The notes under the pieces were generated by a model, which saw nothing but the letters and a program-made list of their open reading frames with translations, had not been told where the DNA came from and ran no database searches. Both the position numbers and the translations under genes were made by a program. Of a stretch of DNA of 49,993 bases, positions 1-10,798 are shown one piece after another. Source of the stretch: Pseudomonadota bacterium (GTDB taxonomy: Bacteria > Myxococcota_A > UBA796 > GCA-2862545); contig JAGSGY010000038.1 of the NCBI GenBank assembly GCA_023954855.1, positions 1 to 49,993 on the forward strand, read 5' to 3'. Position 1 is the first letter of the stretch. Each line of letters begins with the position of its first letter.

Positions 1-1
1 C

Positions 2-1627
2 GCCGTCGAGACCTTGGCCCGCGGACCATGGGAAGACAGCGACTCGAGCGTGGACCACGCCCGCTGCACCGCACTCGCACGCATCAACGACTGGGACCGC
101 ACCGCTGCTGCGGCTTCGGGCCTCGGCGCCGACGGAGAGGGCTTCGAGCTCCTCACGGCGATGATCGATGCCCACAAGAGCGGCGACGGCAGCGAACTGC
201 TCGAGCGCATGGAGTCTGGCGACGACGACGTCAAGCGCGCCATCGGTCACTTCTTCATCGGACATCCCGCGATGTCGGCCAACCACGCCGCCTCGCTCGG
301 TGAGGTGATGGGCAGCATCGACGACACCGACGCGATGATCCCCGTGGCCTACGCCCTCGGCGCCGCCGGCGAAGACGCCGTCGAGGCCATCTCCGAGCTC
401 TTCGACTCAGGGGACTGGCGCGTGCGACAGGGCGCCTGCATGGCGGCCTGCAAGACGGGTGCGGCCGGAAGTGCTCTCAAGGACAAGCTGATCGCCACGC
501 TGTCTGACGACGACGGCGACGTGCAGCGCGATGCCGCCCTGGCGTGCACCATCCTCGGCATTCAGGTCGAGCGCACGGCCCCGAAGTGGCAGAACGACAT
601 GAGCACGTCCTACCAGTTCGCCTACCGCGCTGCACAGCTCTCGAAGACCGAGCCTGGTGCCGCCCTCGCCGGACAGGTGATGGGCCTGGTTCCTCCGACT
701 CGCGCGCTGTTCGCCGCGCTCGGATCGGGCTCGGGCGGCAACGCCGACACCCGTGGTTACGCCGCGGTCTACCTGTCCCTGCTCGAGCCCGCGCTGATGG
801 GACCCGCCATGGACGCCATGGCACGCGACGACTCCCGCGATGTTCCAATGGGCTTGCGCCGCTGGGCCGCTGCGGGCCTGCTGCTCACCGGCGGCACGCC
901 GAAGCGCCTCGGCGCGGTGCACCGCATCCTGCTCGCCCACGAGGGCGAAGTCTCGAGCATGCCCAAGGGCTCGCTCACCAACCTCCGCGGAAAGGCCGGT
1001 GAGCTCGCCAGCCTGGCCGGTAAGGACGGTGACTGGCCGGTCCGTATCGACGCGCTGCGCCTTCTTCAGCTGCTCGGCTCCGAGGCCGACCCATACCGCG
1101 ACCTCATCCACCACATCAGCGTGCACGACAGCGACTCGGACTGCCGCAACCAGGCCGCCGATATGCTCGAGCGCCCGTGGACCGCACCCAGCGTGGCCGA
1201 CTTCCTCGCTGGCGTGGTCGCCGGGCCCAAGGGCGGTGGTACTGAAGCCAAGGCCGCGGCTCTGCGTCGCCTGGCCGAGTCCGACCCCGACCTCGGCGTG
1301 CTGATGGCCCGCCGCTTCGCCGCCGGCGACGACCGCGATCTGGCCCGCGCGGGCAGCACCATCCTGGGCGGAGCGCTCACCCCTGCAAACGCCGGTCCCG
1401 AGATCGAGGCCGCCATGGCACGCCTCGAGGACGACGGCTGGATTCCTCGCGAAGCCGCCTGCGACCTGCTCGGTGCCGTGAACCCAGCGGTCGTCGACGA
1501 AGGCCTGTTCGAAGAGTTCTGCGAGGCCCTGAACGTGCGTGCCGAGGAAGACGACGACTCCGACGTGCAGAACGCCGCCAAGGCCGCGCTCGCGCGTCTC
1601 GGCCGTCCCTACTCCGAGGAGGACTGA
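2..1627 (+). CDS. HEAT-repeat protein, 5' end cut by the window
   Basis: The reading frame is open to the first base of the window, so the true start lies upstream and only the C-terminal 541 or so residues are seen. The protein is almost wholly made of degenerate 30-40 residue Ala/Leu/Asp-rich helical pairs, for example around the motifs DWRVRQGACMAACKTG and DGWIPREAACDLLGAVNP, which is the look of HEAT/armadillo-type alpha solenoids. No signal peptide or membrane segment is visible in this part. HEAT solenoids usually act as protein-binding scaffolds. The stop codon is followed after one base by the ATG of the BRCT-AAA ATPase, so the two are almost certainly co-translated and may form one complex. 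Function beyond scaffold is unknown. Confidence 0.85.
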   Translation, partial: AVETLARGPWEDSDSSVDHARCTALARINDWDRTAAAASGLGADGEGFELLTAMIDAHKSGDGSELLERMESGDDDVKRAIGHFFIGHPAMSANHAASLGEVMGSIDDTDAMIPVAYALGAAGEDAVEAISELFDSGDWRVRQGACMAACKTGAAGSALKDKLIATLSDDDGDVQRDAALACTILGIQVERTAPKWQNDMSTSYQFAYRAAQLSKTEPGAALAGQVMGLVPPTRALFAALGSGSGGNADTRGYAAVYLSLLEPALMGPAMDAMARDDSRDVPMGLRRWAAAGLLLTGGTPKRLGAVHRILLAHEGEVSSMPKGSLTNLRGKAGELASLAGKDGDWPVRIDALRLLQLLGSEADPYRDLIHHISVHDSDSDCRNQAADMLERPWTAPSVADFLAGVVAGPKGGGTEAKAAALRRLAESDPDLGVLMARRFAAGDDRDLARAGSTILGGALTPANAGPEIEAAMARLEDDGWIPREAACDLLGAVNPAVVDEGLFEEFCEALNVRAEEDDDSDVQNAAKAALARLGRPYSEED

Positions 1628-1628
1628 G

Positions 1629-3218
1629 ATGAGCGTCTCCGGAAAAACCGTCGGCCTGACCGGCACGCTCGATGGCGTGTCGCGGGCTGAGTTTCGGCGC
1701 ATGGTCGCCGATGCCGGTGCGACCTATTCGGCGACCCTCGACGACTCTGTCGATCTGCTGGTCATCGGTGAGCGCCCGCTCGGCTCCCGCGTGGACCAGG
1801 CCAAGTCGCTCGACATTGACGTGATCGACCAAGAGACGTTTCAGGCCATGCTCAGCGGCAGCTCTGCTGCTGCGTCAGGTCACGAGCCCTCAGCCGATGA
1901 CGACGTCGTGCCACTGGCGGTCGAGAGCATCGAAGATGCGGCACCCAGCATCGCGATCCTCGACGAGCACACCCTGCGCGTGCTCGACATCCCGCTCGAC
2001 CGACGGCCTCCGGGGCCGCTCACTCCCTCTCTCGACTTCTTCGCGCACTACACCCTCGACGCGCCGACCCTGCGCACCCTGCGCTTCCTCGCACGGGCGG
2101 TGAAGCTGAAGATGCCGTGCCTTCTCGAGGGCGAGACCGCGACGTCGAAGACCTCGTCGATCAGCTTTCTGGCCGCATTGACCGGCCATCAGCTCGTGCG
2201 GATCAACCTCAACGGACAGACCGACACCTCCGAGCTCGTCGGCCGCTACATCCCGAACGAAGAGCAGGTGCGCCTGCCCGTCGACGAGATGATGAACCAC
2301 CTCGAGCTGCTCGAGGATGAGTCCCGGATGATTCTCGAGCGCGCACAGCAGACCCATCGCGGTCTCACCGGCGTCGAGAAGCAGCAGATCGCCGCGAACG
2401 AGGGCATCCAGCCCCCGCAGTGGCGCTTCCAAGAGGGCCTGATCCCCCAAGCCATGCGCAATGGCTGGTGGGTGATCCTCGACGAGGTGAACCTGGCGGA
2501 ACCCCAGGTGCTCGAGCGGCTGAACTCAGTGCTCGAGCGCAACCCGACCCTGGTGCTCACCGAGGGTCCTGGTACGCGCTTTGGGCCGAACGGCGACTGC
2601 CCCGTCGACCCGAACTTCCGCATCTTCGCGACGATGAACCCTGCCGAATACCAAGGCCGATCCGTGCTCTCGCCGGCCTACAAAGACCGCTGGACCGCCA
2701 CCTGGCAGGCCCAGTCACCCGGCGAGGTCGAGTACCGGCAGATGCTGCAGCGTCTGATCTTCGGCAACCAGCCGAATGTCGAGATCGACGGCAGTCCCTG
2801 GCGTGGCGGTCCCTCGTTCGGAACGCCCTATGCCTCGCTGTCGACGGTGCCTGGCATGGGCGAGTTCCTATCGCGCCTGGCCGCCCTGCACGCGGGTCTC
2901 GTGCGCATGGCGATGCCCGCTGACGGCAAGCCCCCGAGTCTCGGCGTGTCGCGTCGCGAGCGCTACGTCTTCTCGCGGCGTGGACTGCTCGCGGTGCTCG
3001 ATGGACTCGGCGCCCTCGAGGTCATGGACCCGAAGAGCCAGCGCCGCCTGACCTTCACGGAAGCTCCCGAGACCATTGCGATGGACACGCTCGAGAGTGT
3101 GTACGTGGACCGGATCCGCGGTGACGAAGACCGTAGCCGCGTGATTCAGCTTCTGCGAAGCCTCGGCCTGCACCGACAGAACTGGATGCACCGCTTCGAG
3201 GACAAGCCCGCGAGCTAG
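1629..3218 (+). CDS. BRCT domain fused to MoxR/midasin-like AAA ATPase
   Basis: This is a 529-residue cytoplasmic protein. I chose the ATG one base after the upstream stop; an in-frame extension further upstream lies inside the HEAT gene and is unlikely. Residues 1-75 resemble a BRCT domain of the NAD-ligase type (GKTVGLTGTLDGVSRAEFR, then DLLVIGERPLGSRVDQAK). Residues from about 140 to 420 form an AAA ATPase of the MoxR/dynein-related group: Walker A GETATSKT (168-175), Walker B ILDEVN with Asp285-Glu286, and a sensor-like FATMNPAEYQGR stretch. The P-loop has Ser where Gly usually precedes the Lys. MoxR ATPases are remodelling chaperones that often work with VWA proteins; no VWA gene is visible here, though it could lie upstream of the window. 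A BRCT fusion is unusual and suggests a phosphoprotein- or DNA-linked task. Substrate unknown. Confidence 0.85.
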   Translation: MSVSGKTVGLTGTLDGVSRAEFRRMVADAGATYSATLDDSVDLLVIGERPLGSRVDQAKSLDIDVIDQETFQAMLSGSSAAASGHEPSADDDVVPLAVESIEDAAPSIAILDEHTLRVLDIPLDRRPPGPLTPSLDFFAHYTLDAPTLRTLRFLARAVKLKMPCLLEGETATSKTSSISFLAALTGHQLVRINLNGQTDTSELVGRYIPNEEQVRLPVDEMMNHLELLEDESRMILERAQQTHRGLTGVEKQQIAANEGIQPPQWRFQEGLIPQAMRNGWWVILDEVNLAEPQVLERLNSVLERNPTLVLTEGPGTRFGPNGDCPVDPNFRIFATMNPAEYQGRSVLSPAYKDRWTATWQAQSPGEVEYRQMLQRLIFGNQPNVEIDGSPWRGGPSFGTPYASLSTVPGMGEFLSRLAALHAGLVRMAMPADGKPPSLGVSRRERYVFSRRGLLAVLDGLGALEVMDPKSQRRLTFTEAPETIAMDTLESVYVDRIRGDEDRSRVIQLLRSLGLHRQNWMHRFEDKPAS

Positions 3219-3225
3219 TGCGCAT

Positions 3226-3245
3226 CGGGCGCTCACGAGCGTCCG
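3226..3245 (+). terminator. possible stem-loop terminator after the ATPase gene
   Basis: An 8-bp stem (CGGGCGCT and AGCGTCCG, one G-U pair) encloses the loop CACG, beginning 8 bases after the stop codon. There is no T-tract, so it may be only a partial or factor-assisted terminator. Confidence 0.35.
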
Positions 3246-3273
3246 CGCCGGTCTCGGAGAGTAGACTGTCGGC

Positions 3274-4854
3274 ATGCGCATCTTGCTGGCCACTGCTGTC
3301 ACTGTTCTTGCCGCCTCCTCCAGCTGCTGCTGCTTCGGCGGCGGCAGCGCGCCATCGGTCACCGTCGTGTCGACCGACTGTGGTGAGGTGGAGCTAGACA
3401 TTCGCGTGAGTGCCGGTCCGGCCCGAGACATCGAGGTCAACGACGGTCAGGCCAGGTTGCTCAAGACCGAGTCCGTCGGATGGTTCGAGGACACGCTCGT
3501 CGTCGCGGTGCCGATGCGCGAAGCCGGGTCCCTCATCATCGCCGACGGGGACCAGTACACCGACGTGGACATCACCGAGGTGAGCGCGATTGCACTTGGG
3601 GTCTCGGTGGACGGAGCCGCCGTGGAAGGCGAGCCCACCGCACTTCGCATCAGCGCGACCAGCGGCCCGACCTGCGACTTTCACGGCACTCGCCTCGTCG
3701 TACAGGCAACGCCCGAGGGCGGCGGAGCCACCAGAAGCGCGTCGGGCGAGGCCGCAGTCGACGGCTTCGCGGTGCGCTTCGAGAGCTTGAGCCAGGGCGA
3801 CTACGACTTGAGCCTGTCGATGCTCAACAGCCACGATGTCCTGCTCGCCGAACACACCGCGGCGCTCGAGGTCACGCCCCCCTGCGTGGATGAGGACGGA
3901 GACGGCTCACTCGCGTGCAGTGGGGACTGCAACGACCAGGACCCCAGCGTGCATCCCGGCGCCAAGGATGTCCGCGGTGACGGTATCGACAGCGACTGCG
4001 ATGGCGCCAATGGCCACGACCGCGATCGAGATGGCTTCGAGGACGCCCGGGCGGGCGGCGACGACTGCGACGACCTCGACGCGGCCATCCACCCAGGAGC
4101 GATGGTGGTCGACGGCGACGGCGATGGCTTTTTGCCTGGGCCCCTCGGCGCGGACCTCAACTGCGACGGGAAGCCAGACGTGCAAGCCGGAAGCAGCGGC
4201 GACTGCGACGACCACAACGCCAGCGTGCATCCCCAAGACGAAGAGCCGCCGACGGGCAATGGCCGCGATGACGACTGCGACGGTACGGTCGATGAGGGCA
4301 CCAACCTCTTCGACGACGACGGTGACGGCCAGACCGAGGAGCAGGGTGACTGCGATGATGCCGATGCCAGGCGGCACAGCGATGCGGTCGAGACCTACGA
4401 CTGCGTGGACAACGACTGTGACCAGACCGTGGACGAGGGCGTGGACGTCCTCCGAACCGACGATCGCTACGAGCCCAACGACAGCACCGATGTTCGCCTG
4501 AGCGCCGCGAAGAAGGTGTTCCTCGGCTGGCGCGGCACCGACGATGTCGTGTCGATCATCAGCCGGGATTCTTCCGACATCGAGACCTTCTCGATCGTGG
4601 CGCACGACGGGCTGCTCGACCACTTCAACGTCACCATCGAGCTGCTCGAGCGGGGGCAAGGCGTGCAGTACGAGGCCGTCATCAAGGGACCGCACGGCAC
4701 CGTCCGAACCGGCACCCTGGCGGCCGCAGGTGCAGAGCTCGCGTTCGGTGGGACCGCCGACCACAGCGACACCGGAACCTACATTCTCTCGGTCAAGCCG
4801 GTGAACAGCGCGCTGGAATACTGCCCCGCCCGCTTCCGCATTCGCTCGCACTGA
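3274..4854 (+). CDS. MopE-like Asp-rich exported protein, probable lipoprotein
   Basis: This is a 526-residue exported protein. The N-terminus is a signal peptide ending in a Ser/Cys cluster (AASSSCCCFGGG), so lipid modification at one of the cysteines is likely although the lipobox is not classical. Residues 24-200 show no recognisable family. Residues about 205-395 hold at least four repeats of the pattern DxDGDG..x..GDCDDxDxxxHPGA..DGxDxDCDG, the motif of MopE-type metal-binding proteins common in Myxococcota. Asp clusters of this kind bind calcium, and MopE itself binds copper; which metal applies here cannot be read from sequence. The last 130 residues look beta-rich, like the pre-peptidase C-terminal domain (YEPNDS then DVVSIIS). 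It stands alone, 55 bases after the ATPase operon, with its own start. Confidence 0.8.
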   Translation: MRILLATAVTVLAASSSCCCFGGGSAPSVTVVSTDCGEVELDIRVSAGPARDIEVNDGQARLLKTESVGWFEDTLVVAVPMREAGSLIIADGDQYTDVDITEVSAIALGVSVDGAAVEGEPTALRISATSGPTCDFHGTRLVVQATPEGGGATRSASGEAAVDGFAVRFESLSQGDYDLSLSMLNSHDVLLAEHTAALEVTPPCVDEDGDGSLACSGDCNDQDPSVHPGAKDVRGDGIDSDCDGANGHDRDRDGFEDARAGGDDCDDLDAAIHPGAMVVDGDGDGFLPGPLGADLNCDGKPDVQAGSSGDCDDHNASVHPQDEEPPTGNGRDDDCDGTVDEGTNLFDDDGDGQTEEQGDCDDADARRHSDAVETYDCVDNDCDQTVDEGVDVLRTDDRYEPNDSTDVRLSAAKKVFLGWRGTDDVVSIISRDSSDIETFSIVAHDGLLDHFNVTIELLERGQGVQYEAVIKGPHGTVRTGTLAAAGAELAFGGTADHSDTGTYILSVKPVNSALEYCPARFRIRSH

Positions 4855-4956
4855 GCGGGCGAAAAGCTTGTCGTAGACTCGACGAGATCAACCGGCTGCC
4901 GCGGCATATGGACCCCAGCGACTAGGCCATGCCGGCTTGGCGAGCACTGGACCGAC

Positions 4957-6957
<2,001 letters not shown>

Positions 6958-6961
6958 CCAG

Positions 6962-6995
6962 CGCGTTCGGACGTCTCACAAGGTAGAACGCGTTT
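6962..6995 (+). terminator. weak candidate terminator after the hybrid kinase
   Basis: The arms CGCGTTC (6962-6968) and GAACGCG (6986-6992) are perfect inverted copies followed by TTT. The 17-base loop is long, so the call is weak. Confidence 0.25.
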
Positions 6996-7011
6996 CACCC
7001 CTGGAGATGCC

Positions 7012-7662
7012 ATGTGGCTGGCCCTTCTTCTCGCTTCGGCATCCGCCGCCGACTTCGACACCCTCTTCGCCGAGTCCGGCTGGTCCGACCTCGGTGAGGA
7101 CACGAAGAAAGAGACCGGCACCATGCAGCTCAAGCTCAAGGAAGTGGGCGGCACCCAGTGCCTGCTCGCCATCGCCGATGTCGATGTCAGCGCCGACGTG
7201 ATCTACGAGGTCATCACCGACGTGCCCGCGGCCAAAGAGTTCTCGAGCGAGACCCTGATCGCGAGCAAGGTCCTCGGCAGCGACGGTCCAGCGGTGCACT
7301 ACTACCAGCACCTCGACGTGCCCGGCTGGACCATGGCCTCGGACCGGTTCTGGGTGCTCTCGGGCACCGACTTCTCGAGCGGCGACACCAAGGCTTTCAA
7401 GTGGGACCGCTTCGACTGGCGCACCGCCTACCCGGCGCTGGCCACCGACATCGACACGAACCACTCCGGTGCCGTCGAGCCGGTCACCAACTACGGCGCC
7501 TGGGTGTTTAGCCCCAGCGCTACAGGCACTCAGGCCAAGTACTACATCTGCTCGGATCCGGGCGGCTCGCTGCCTGAGTGGCTGAAGAAGACGGCTGCGA
7601 CCAAGACGCTTCCGAACACCGTCGCCGACGTGATGCGCGAGGCCCGCAAGCGCTCACAGTAG
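7012..7662 (+). CDS. exported START-like (SRPBCC) domain protein
   Basis: This is a 216-residue protein with a short signal peptide (MWLALLLASASAA). The body has the layout of a START/polyketide-cyclase-like lipid-binding fold: a beta strand with KLKEVGG, the typical ADVIYEVITDVPAAKEF segment in which a helix follows a strand, a central beta sheet including FKWDRFDW and VTNYGAWVF, and a long C-terminal amphipathic helix (LPNTVADVMREARKRSQ). Such domains bind hydrophobic ligands, often lipids or sterols; the ligand is not predictable. The upstream GGAG lies eight bases before the ATG. A periplasmic lipid carrier is a reasonable guess. It is convergent with the elaA-like gene, with only 3 bases between their stop codons. 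Confidence 0.7.
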   Translation: MWLALLLASASAADFDTLFAESGWSDLGEDTKKETGTMQLKLKEVGGTQCLLAIADVDVSADVIYEVITDVPAAKEFSSETLIASKVLGSDGPAVHYYQHLDVPGWTMASDRFWVLSGTDFSSGDTKAFKWDRFDWRTAYPALATDIDTNHSGAVEPVTNYGAWVFSPSATGTQAKYYICSDPGGSLPEWLKKTAATKTLPNTVADVMREARKRSQ

Positions 7663-7665
7663 CGA

Positions 7666-8109
7666 TCAGCCAGCGCGCATCGGCAGATGCGGAATGCCAT
7701 CTTCGAGGTAGCCCTCGCCGCAGACGCGAAAGCCGAGCGAGCTGTAGTACGGCTCGAGGTGAGCTTGTGCCGAGAGCTTGACCGGCACGCTTCCCCAGAG
7801 TCGCGCGACCTCACCCATCGCCTGGCGCATCAACGGACGGCCGAGGCCCTTTCCGCGGATCTTCGCCGAGGTCACCACCCGTCCAATGCAGGCTTCGGTG
7901 TAGGTAAAGCCGGGCTCGAACAAGCGGCAATACGCGACCAGCTCGCCGTCGTCGTCATGCCCAAGAAGGTGCATGGCTGACTGATCGAAGCCGTCGGCGT
8001 CGAGGTACGGGCAGTCCTGCTCGACCACGAAGACCTCTTGGCGGAGAGCGAGCAGGTCGTAGAGCGTCCGCACGTCGAGCTCGTCGAACGACAGGCAGGA
8101 CCACTTCAC
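7666..8109 (-). CDS. elaA: ElaA-type GNAT acetyltransferase
   Basis: This is a 147-residue cytoplasmic protein close in length to E. coli ElaA (about 153). The family signature is clear: [24 protein letters not shown] near the N-terminus, Y-x-D-x-D-G-x-D around residue 40, the acetyl-CoA loop [10 protein letters not shown], and the C-terminal [15 protein letters not shown]. Members transfer acetyl from acetyl-CoA to an amine; the substrate is uncertain. It starts at GTG and overlaps the upstream GH18 gene by four bases (GTGA), so the two are translationally coupled although no functional link is evident. Confidence 0.9.
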   Translation of the reverse strand: MKWSCLSFDELDVRTLYDLLALRQEVFVVEQDCPYLDADGFDQSAMHLLGHDDDGELVAYCRLFEPGFTYTEACIGRVVTSAKIRGKGLGRPLMRQAMGEVARLWGSVPVKLSAQAHLEPYYSSLGFRVCGEGYLEDGIPHLPMRAG

Positions 8110-9539
8110 GGAACCATCCGGTCAAAGAGCAGGCTGTACTGCCAGTCGGTGGTCTGGGAGGCGGTGGACGAGCAGGTCAGCTGGACCGTCGTCTCAGTCG
8201 GACACGGGTGGTCCCGGTTGAGTGACCACAGGCTGATGCGCCCGGCCTGCTTGTCGTCGACGAAGGTCAGCGTCTGCTCGGCGTCGGTCATGTCGAAGGT
8301 CTCGGAGAGCACATCGTTGAGGCCAATCATCGGCGTGGTGCCAATCTTCGCCCAGAGCTCGGCTTCGGTGAGGCTCACTCCCGCACCCCGGTACAGCGTG
8401 TCGAGCTGGCCATGGAGTGCGGTGATGGCATCGATGCCGTACTCGCCCATCTGCTCGCGGGGGTTGGGCGCCGCGCCGTCACCGTAGTCCATGGTCATGA
8501 CGTTGACGCCGGCGAGGTCCACGCCTGCCGCGAGTGCTGCGCGCACCGCCGACACGCCCTCCCCCGTCAGCCCGCTGGGCAGCACGGGTAAAGTGAGCCA
8601 CACCTTCAGCTCGCCTCCGTTCGTCCGGTAGGTCGACTGTAGGCTGGCGATCGCTGCGTTTCGCTTGGTCTCGGCGGAACTGTCCGAGAGCCACGACCCC
8701 TCGACGTCGAAGTCCACCACCACAGTGCGGGCAGAGCCATGCACCGAAGTGATCGCCTGCTGGTAGGCGACCTCCGTGGCCGCTGCATTTCGACACGCCG
8801 AAGCAAGCGGGGTGCTGGCCGCGCCCCCGAAGCTGATGACGACCTCGCCACCATTCGCACGCACGCGGTCGACCTCGTCGTAGAGGAAGTACTGCTGACC
8901 GCGATCCCAGGCGTCGGGGCCAACCTCGATGCCGTAGTAGGTGCCCCAAGTCGGGGTGCAGCTCCGCGAATCCTGGGCGACCACGAAGCCAAGCACAAAG
9001 TGGTCCACGCCGGTGTCCTGCTGGATCTGCGCGAGACGAAGCGCGGGGTAGAGCGAGGCATCGACGTAGGGCGCGAAGAATCGGTCCGGAAACCCGAGGA
9101 CAACGTCGGTGTCGGTGTCGGTGTCCGCATCTGCGTCGGTGTCCGCATCTGCGTCGGTGTCCGCATCCGCGTCGGTATCGGCATCTGCGTCGGTGTCGGC
9201 ATCCGCATCGGTGTCGGCATCCGCATCGGTGTCCGCATCCGCATCGGTGTCCGCATCCGCGTCGGTATCGGCATCCGCGTCGGTGTCGGCATCTGCGTCG
9301 GTGTCGGCATCTGCGTCGGTGTCCGCATCTGCGTCGGTATCGGAGTCTGCATCGGTGTCGGTGTCGGTGTCGGCGTCGTCGGGCTCGCCCACACACACCG
9401 GCGCGCCAAAACAGTCGGCGTCGAGGCAGTCGAAGTCGCCGTCGCCGTCATTGTCGGCACCGTCACTGCACTCGCCGGGCTCGCGCCCTTCCCAGGTTCC
9501 ACAGCCGGACAAAAGTGCGAGCAATAGCACGGATCGCAT
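8106..9539 (-). CDS. lipoprotein with Asp/Ala/Thr linker and GH18 chitinase-like domain
   Basis: I place the start at the ATG at 9539, which gives a proper lipoprotein signal ([13 protein letters not shown], lipid Cys13); longer in-frame starts lack one. The 477-residue protein has an Asp-rich Cys motif of the CSDGxDNDGDGxxDC type (about 22-45), then about 80 residues of DADADT repeats, then a GH18-like barrel from about 130 to the end. The barrel begins [12 protein letters not shown], as in PF-ChiA-type chitinases, and keeps the catalytic DxDxE as Asp276, Asp278 and Glu280. GH18 enzymes cut beta-1,4 GlcNAc chains with Glu as acid. The linker would hold the enzyme off the cell surface. A chitinase or peptidoglycan-glycan role in predation or scavenging is inference. 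There is no separate chitin-binding domain. The downstream elaA-like gene overlaps by four bases. Confidence 0.85.
   Translation of the reverse strand: MRSVLLLALLSGCGTWEGREPGECSDGADNDGDGDFDCLDADCFGAPVCVGEPDDADTDTDTDADSDTDADADTDADADTDADADTDADADTDADADTDADADTDADADTDADADTDADADTDADADTDADADTDADADTDTDTDVVLGFPDRFFAPYVDASLYPALRLAQIQQDTGVDHFVLGFVVAQDSRSCTPTWGTYYGIEVGPDAWDRGQQYFLYDEVDRVRANGGEVVISFGGAASTPLASACRNAAATEVAYQQAITSVHGSARTVVVDFDVEGSWLSDSSAETKRNAAIASLQSTYRTNGGELKVWLTLPVLPSGLTGEGVSAVRAALAAGVDLAGVNVMTMDYGDGAAPNPREQMGEYGIDAITALHGQLDTLYRGAGVSLTEAELWAKIGTTPMIGLNDVLSETFDMTDAEQTLTFVDDKQAGRISLWSLNRDHPCPTETTVQLTCSSTASQTTDWQYSLLFDRMVP
9106..9384 (-). repeat. 18-bp minisatellite encoding DADADT repeats
   Basis: Roughly a dozen tandem 18-bp units encode Asp-Ala-Asp-Ala-Asp-Thr within the GH18 lipoprotein. 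Units differ mainly at synonymous third positions. Changes in copy number would keep the frame and change only linker length. A similar array on the same strand sits at 42005-42235. Confidence 0.9.
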
Positions 9540-9558
9540 CGCGCCCTCCCCGGCCACT

Positions 9559-10080
9559 CTACCCATGGGTCCACTCCATGTACCAGTCGTCCACGACACG
9601 GCCGTCGCGACGGCGGACAAACGCCTTGCGCAGGTAGGCGCGCACGAAGCCGACGCTCTCGTACAGCGCCAGAGCGCGGTGGTTGTCGGCCAGGCAATAC
9701 AGCTCGAGTCGGCCGATCTCATGGTCGATGGACCACTCGAGGCCCGCATCCACCAAGGCCCGACCAAGACCCAGCCCCTGGTGCGTGGGGGTCACCCCCA
9801 TCGACAACTCGGCGTTGTGGTACAGCGAGTCCACGGGAATTCGCTCGATATCCAGGCTCCCGACGACGACACCGTCCACCTCCGCGACCAGCAACAGGTC
9901 ACCCGGATGCAGAAAGCGAGCGATGTGGGCCCGCCAATGGTCGGTGGGCCGAATCTCGGACACCTCCATCACCACGCCACGGTCGGCCCGCACAATCGCG
10001 GCATTGACCGCCTGAAGCTGGCGAGCGTCCGACAACTCGGCCGGCCGGATCACCGCGACACGTCCATCGCGAAGCTGCAT
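9559..10080 (-). CDS. GNAT family N-acetyltransferase
   Basis: This is a 173-residue cytoplasmic GNAT protein of the RimI/PhnO-like type. Visible features are the N-terminal strand [15 protein letters not shown], the central [17 protein letters not shown], the acetyl-CoA-binding [18 protein letters not shown] (Q/R-x-x-G-x-G/A motif), and the C-terminal [13 protein letters not shown] that closes the acceptor site. Substrate is not recognisable. It starts at ATG and is divergent from alkD with only 43 bases between the start codons, so the two share a compact promoter region. Its stop is 19 bases from the start of the GH18 gene, so it may be co-transcribed with that gene and the elaA-like gene. 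Confidence 0.88.
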   Translation of the reverse strand: MQLRDGRVAVIRPAELSDARQLQAVNAAIVRADRGVVMEVSEIRPTDHWRAHIARFLHPGDLLLVAEVDGVVVGSLDIERIPVDSLYHNAELSMGVTPTHQGLGLGRALVDAGLEWSIDHEIGRLELYCLADNHRALALYESVGFVRAYLRKAFVRRRDGRVVDDWYMEWTHG

Positions 10081-10123
10081 TGGTCCCCCACCCCGGCGGA
10101 CTAACGCGTGCTAGACCGAGACC

Positions 10124-10798
10124 ATGATCGACGACCTCATTGCCTGGGTCCGGGCCGAGCTCACAGCGCGGGCTGACCCCGAAGCGGCTCCCGCGATGGC
10201 CGCCTACCTCAAGACCGACATGCCCTTCTACGGCGTGAAGCGACCGGCGCTCAAGGCGGTCACGCGAGGGGCCAAGGCGTTCAAGCCCAGCTCGCGTGAG
10301 GTCTATGAGCAAGCGGTTCGGGCTCTGTGGGCGCAGCCGCACCGCGAAGAGAAGTACATCGCCATTCAGTACGCGCGTGCCTTCCGTCGCTACGTCACCA
10401 TCGACTCGCTGCCGCTCTACCTGTTCATGGTCCGCGACGGCGCCTGGTGGGACCTGGTCGATGAGATTGCGTCCCACCTCGTGGGCAAGGTCTGGATGGA
10501 CGAGCGCGACGTCGTTGGCACCCTCGCCGATCAATGGGTTCTGGACGAGAGCCTGTGGATTCGTCGCACCGCGCTGATCGGTCAGCTGCGCCACAAGGCG
10601 GACACCGACAGCGCGCGCCTATTTCGCTACTCCGCAGACCTTGCGCACGAGCGCGAGTTCTTCATTCGCAAGGCCATCGGCTGGTCGCTTCGACAGTATG
10701 GACGCACCGATCCCGACGCCGTCCGCGACTTTGTCGAGGCACAGGGCGACCGGCTCTCAGGCCTGTCCAGGCGCGAGGCCCTCAAGCACCTATCCTAG
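10124..10798 (+). CDS. alkD: AlkD-type DNA glycosylase
   Basis: This is a 224-residue HEAT-like DNA alkylation repair protein. AlkD removes 3-methyl- and 7-methyl-purines from DNA without flipping the base. The residues known to be important in Bacillus cereus AlkD are in place and even at the same numbers: Trp109 and Asp113 in WWDLVDEIA, and Trp187 in [15 protein letters not shown]. Length matches the family. It is convergent with recQ, and the two stop codons overlap in the tetranucleotide CTAG, so their 3' ends interlock. A repair theme with the neighbouring helicase is possible, but the genes are on opposite strands and not co-transcribed. Confidence 0.93.
   Translation: MIDDLIAWVRAELTARADPEAAPAMAAYLKTDMPFYGVKRPALKAVTRGAKAFKPSSREVYEQAVRALWAQPHREEKYIAIQYARAFRRYVTIDSLPLYLFMVRDGAWWDLVDEIASHLVGKVWMDERDVVGTLADQWVLDESLWIRRTALIGQLRHKADTDSARLFRYSADLAHEREFFIRKAIGWSLRQYGRTDPDAVRDFVEAQGDRLSGLSRREALKHLS

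Noticed and set aside
407-1702. A 431-codon open frame opposite the HEAT-repeat gene
   Set aside because: Its product is Ala/Val/Arg-rich with no motif; the HEAT frame has regular helical repeats and correct coupling to the next gene.
9106-9384. Possible CRISPR array
   Set aside because: Units are 18 bp, contiguous and coding, with no spacers and no cas genes.
9109-10104. A Ser/Val/Ala-repeat protein (SVSASA) on the plus strand
   Set aside because: It is the antisense reading of the DADADT linker. The minus-strand protein has a lipoprotein signal and a GH18 domain.
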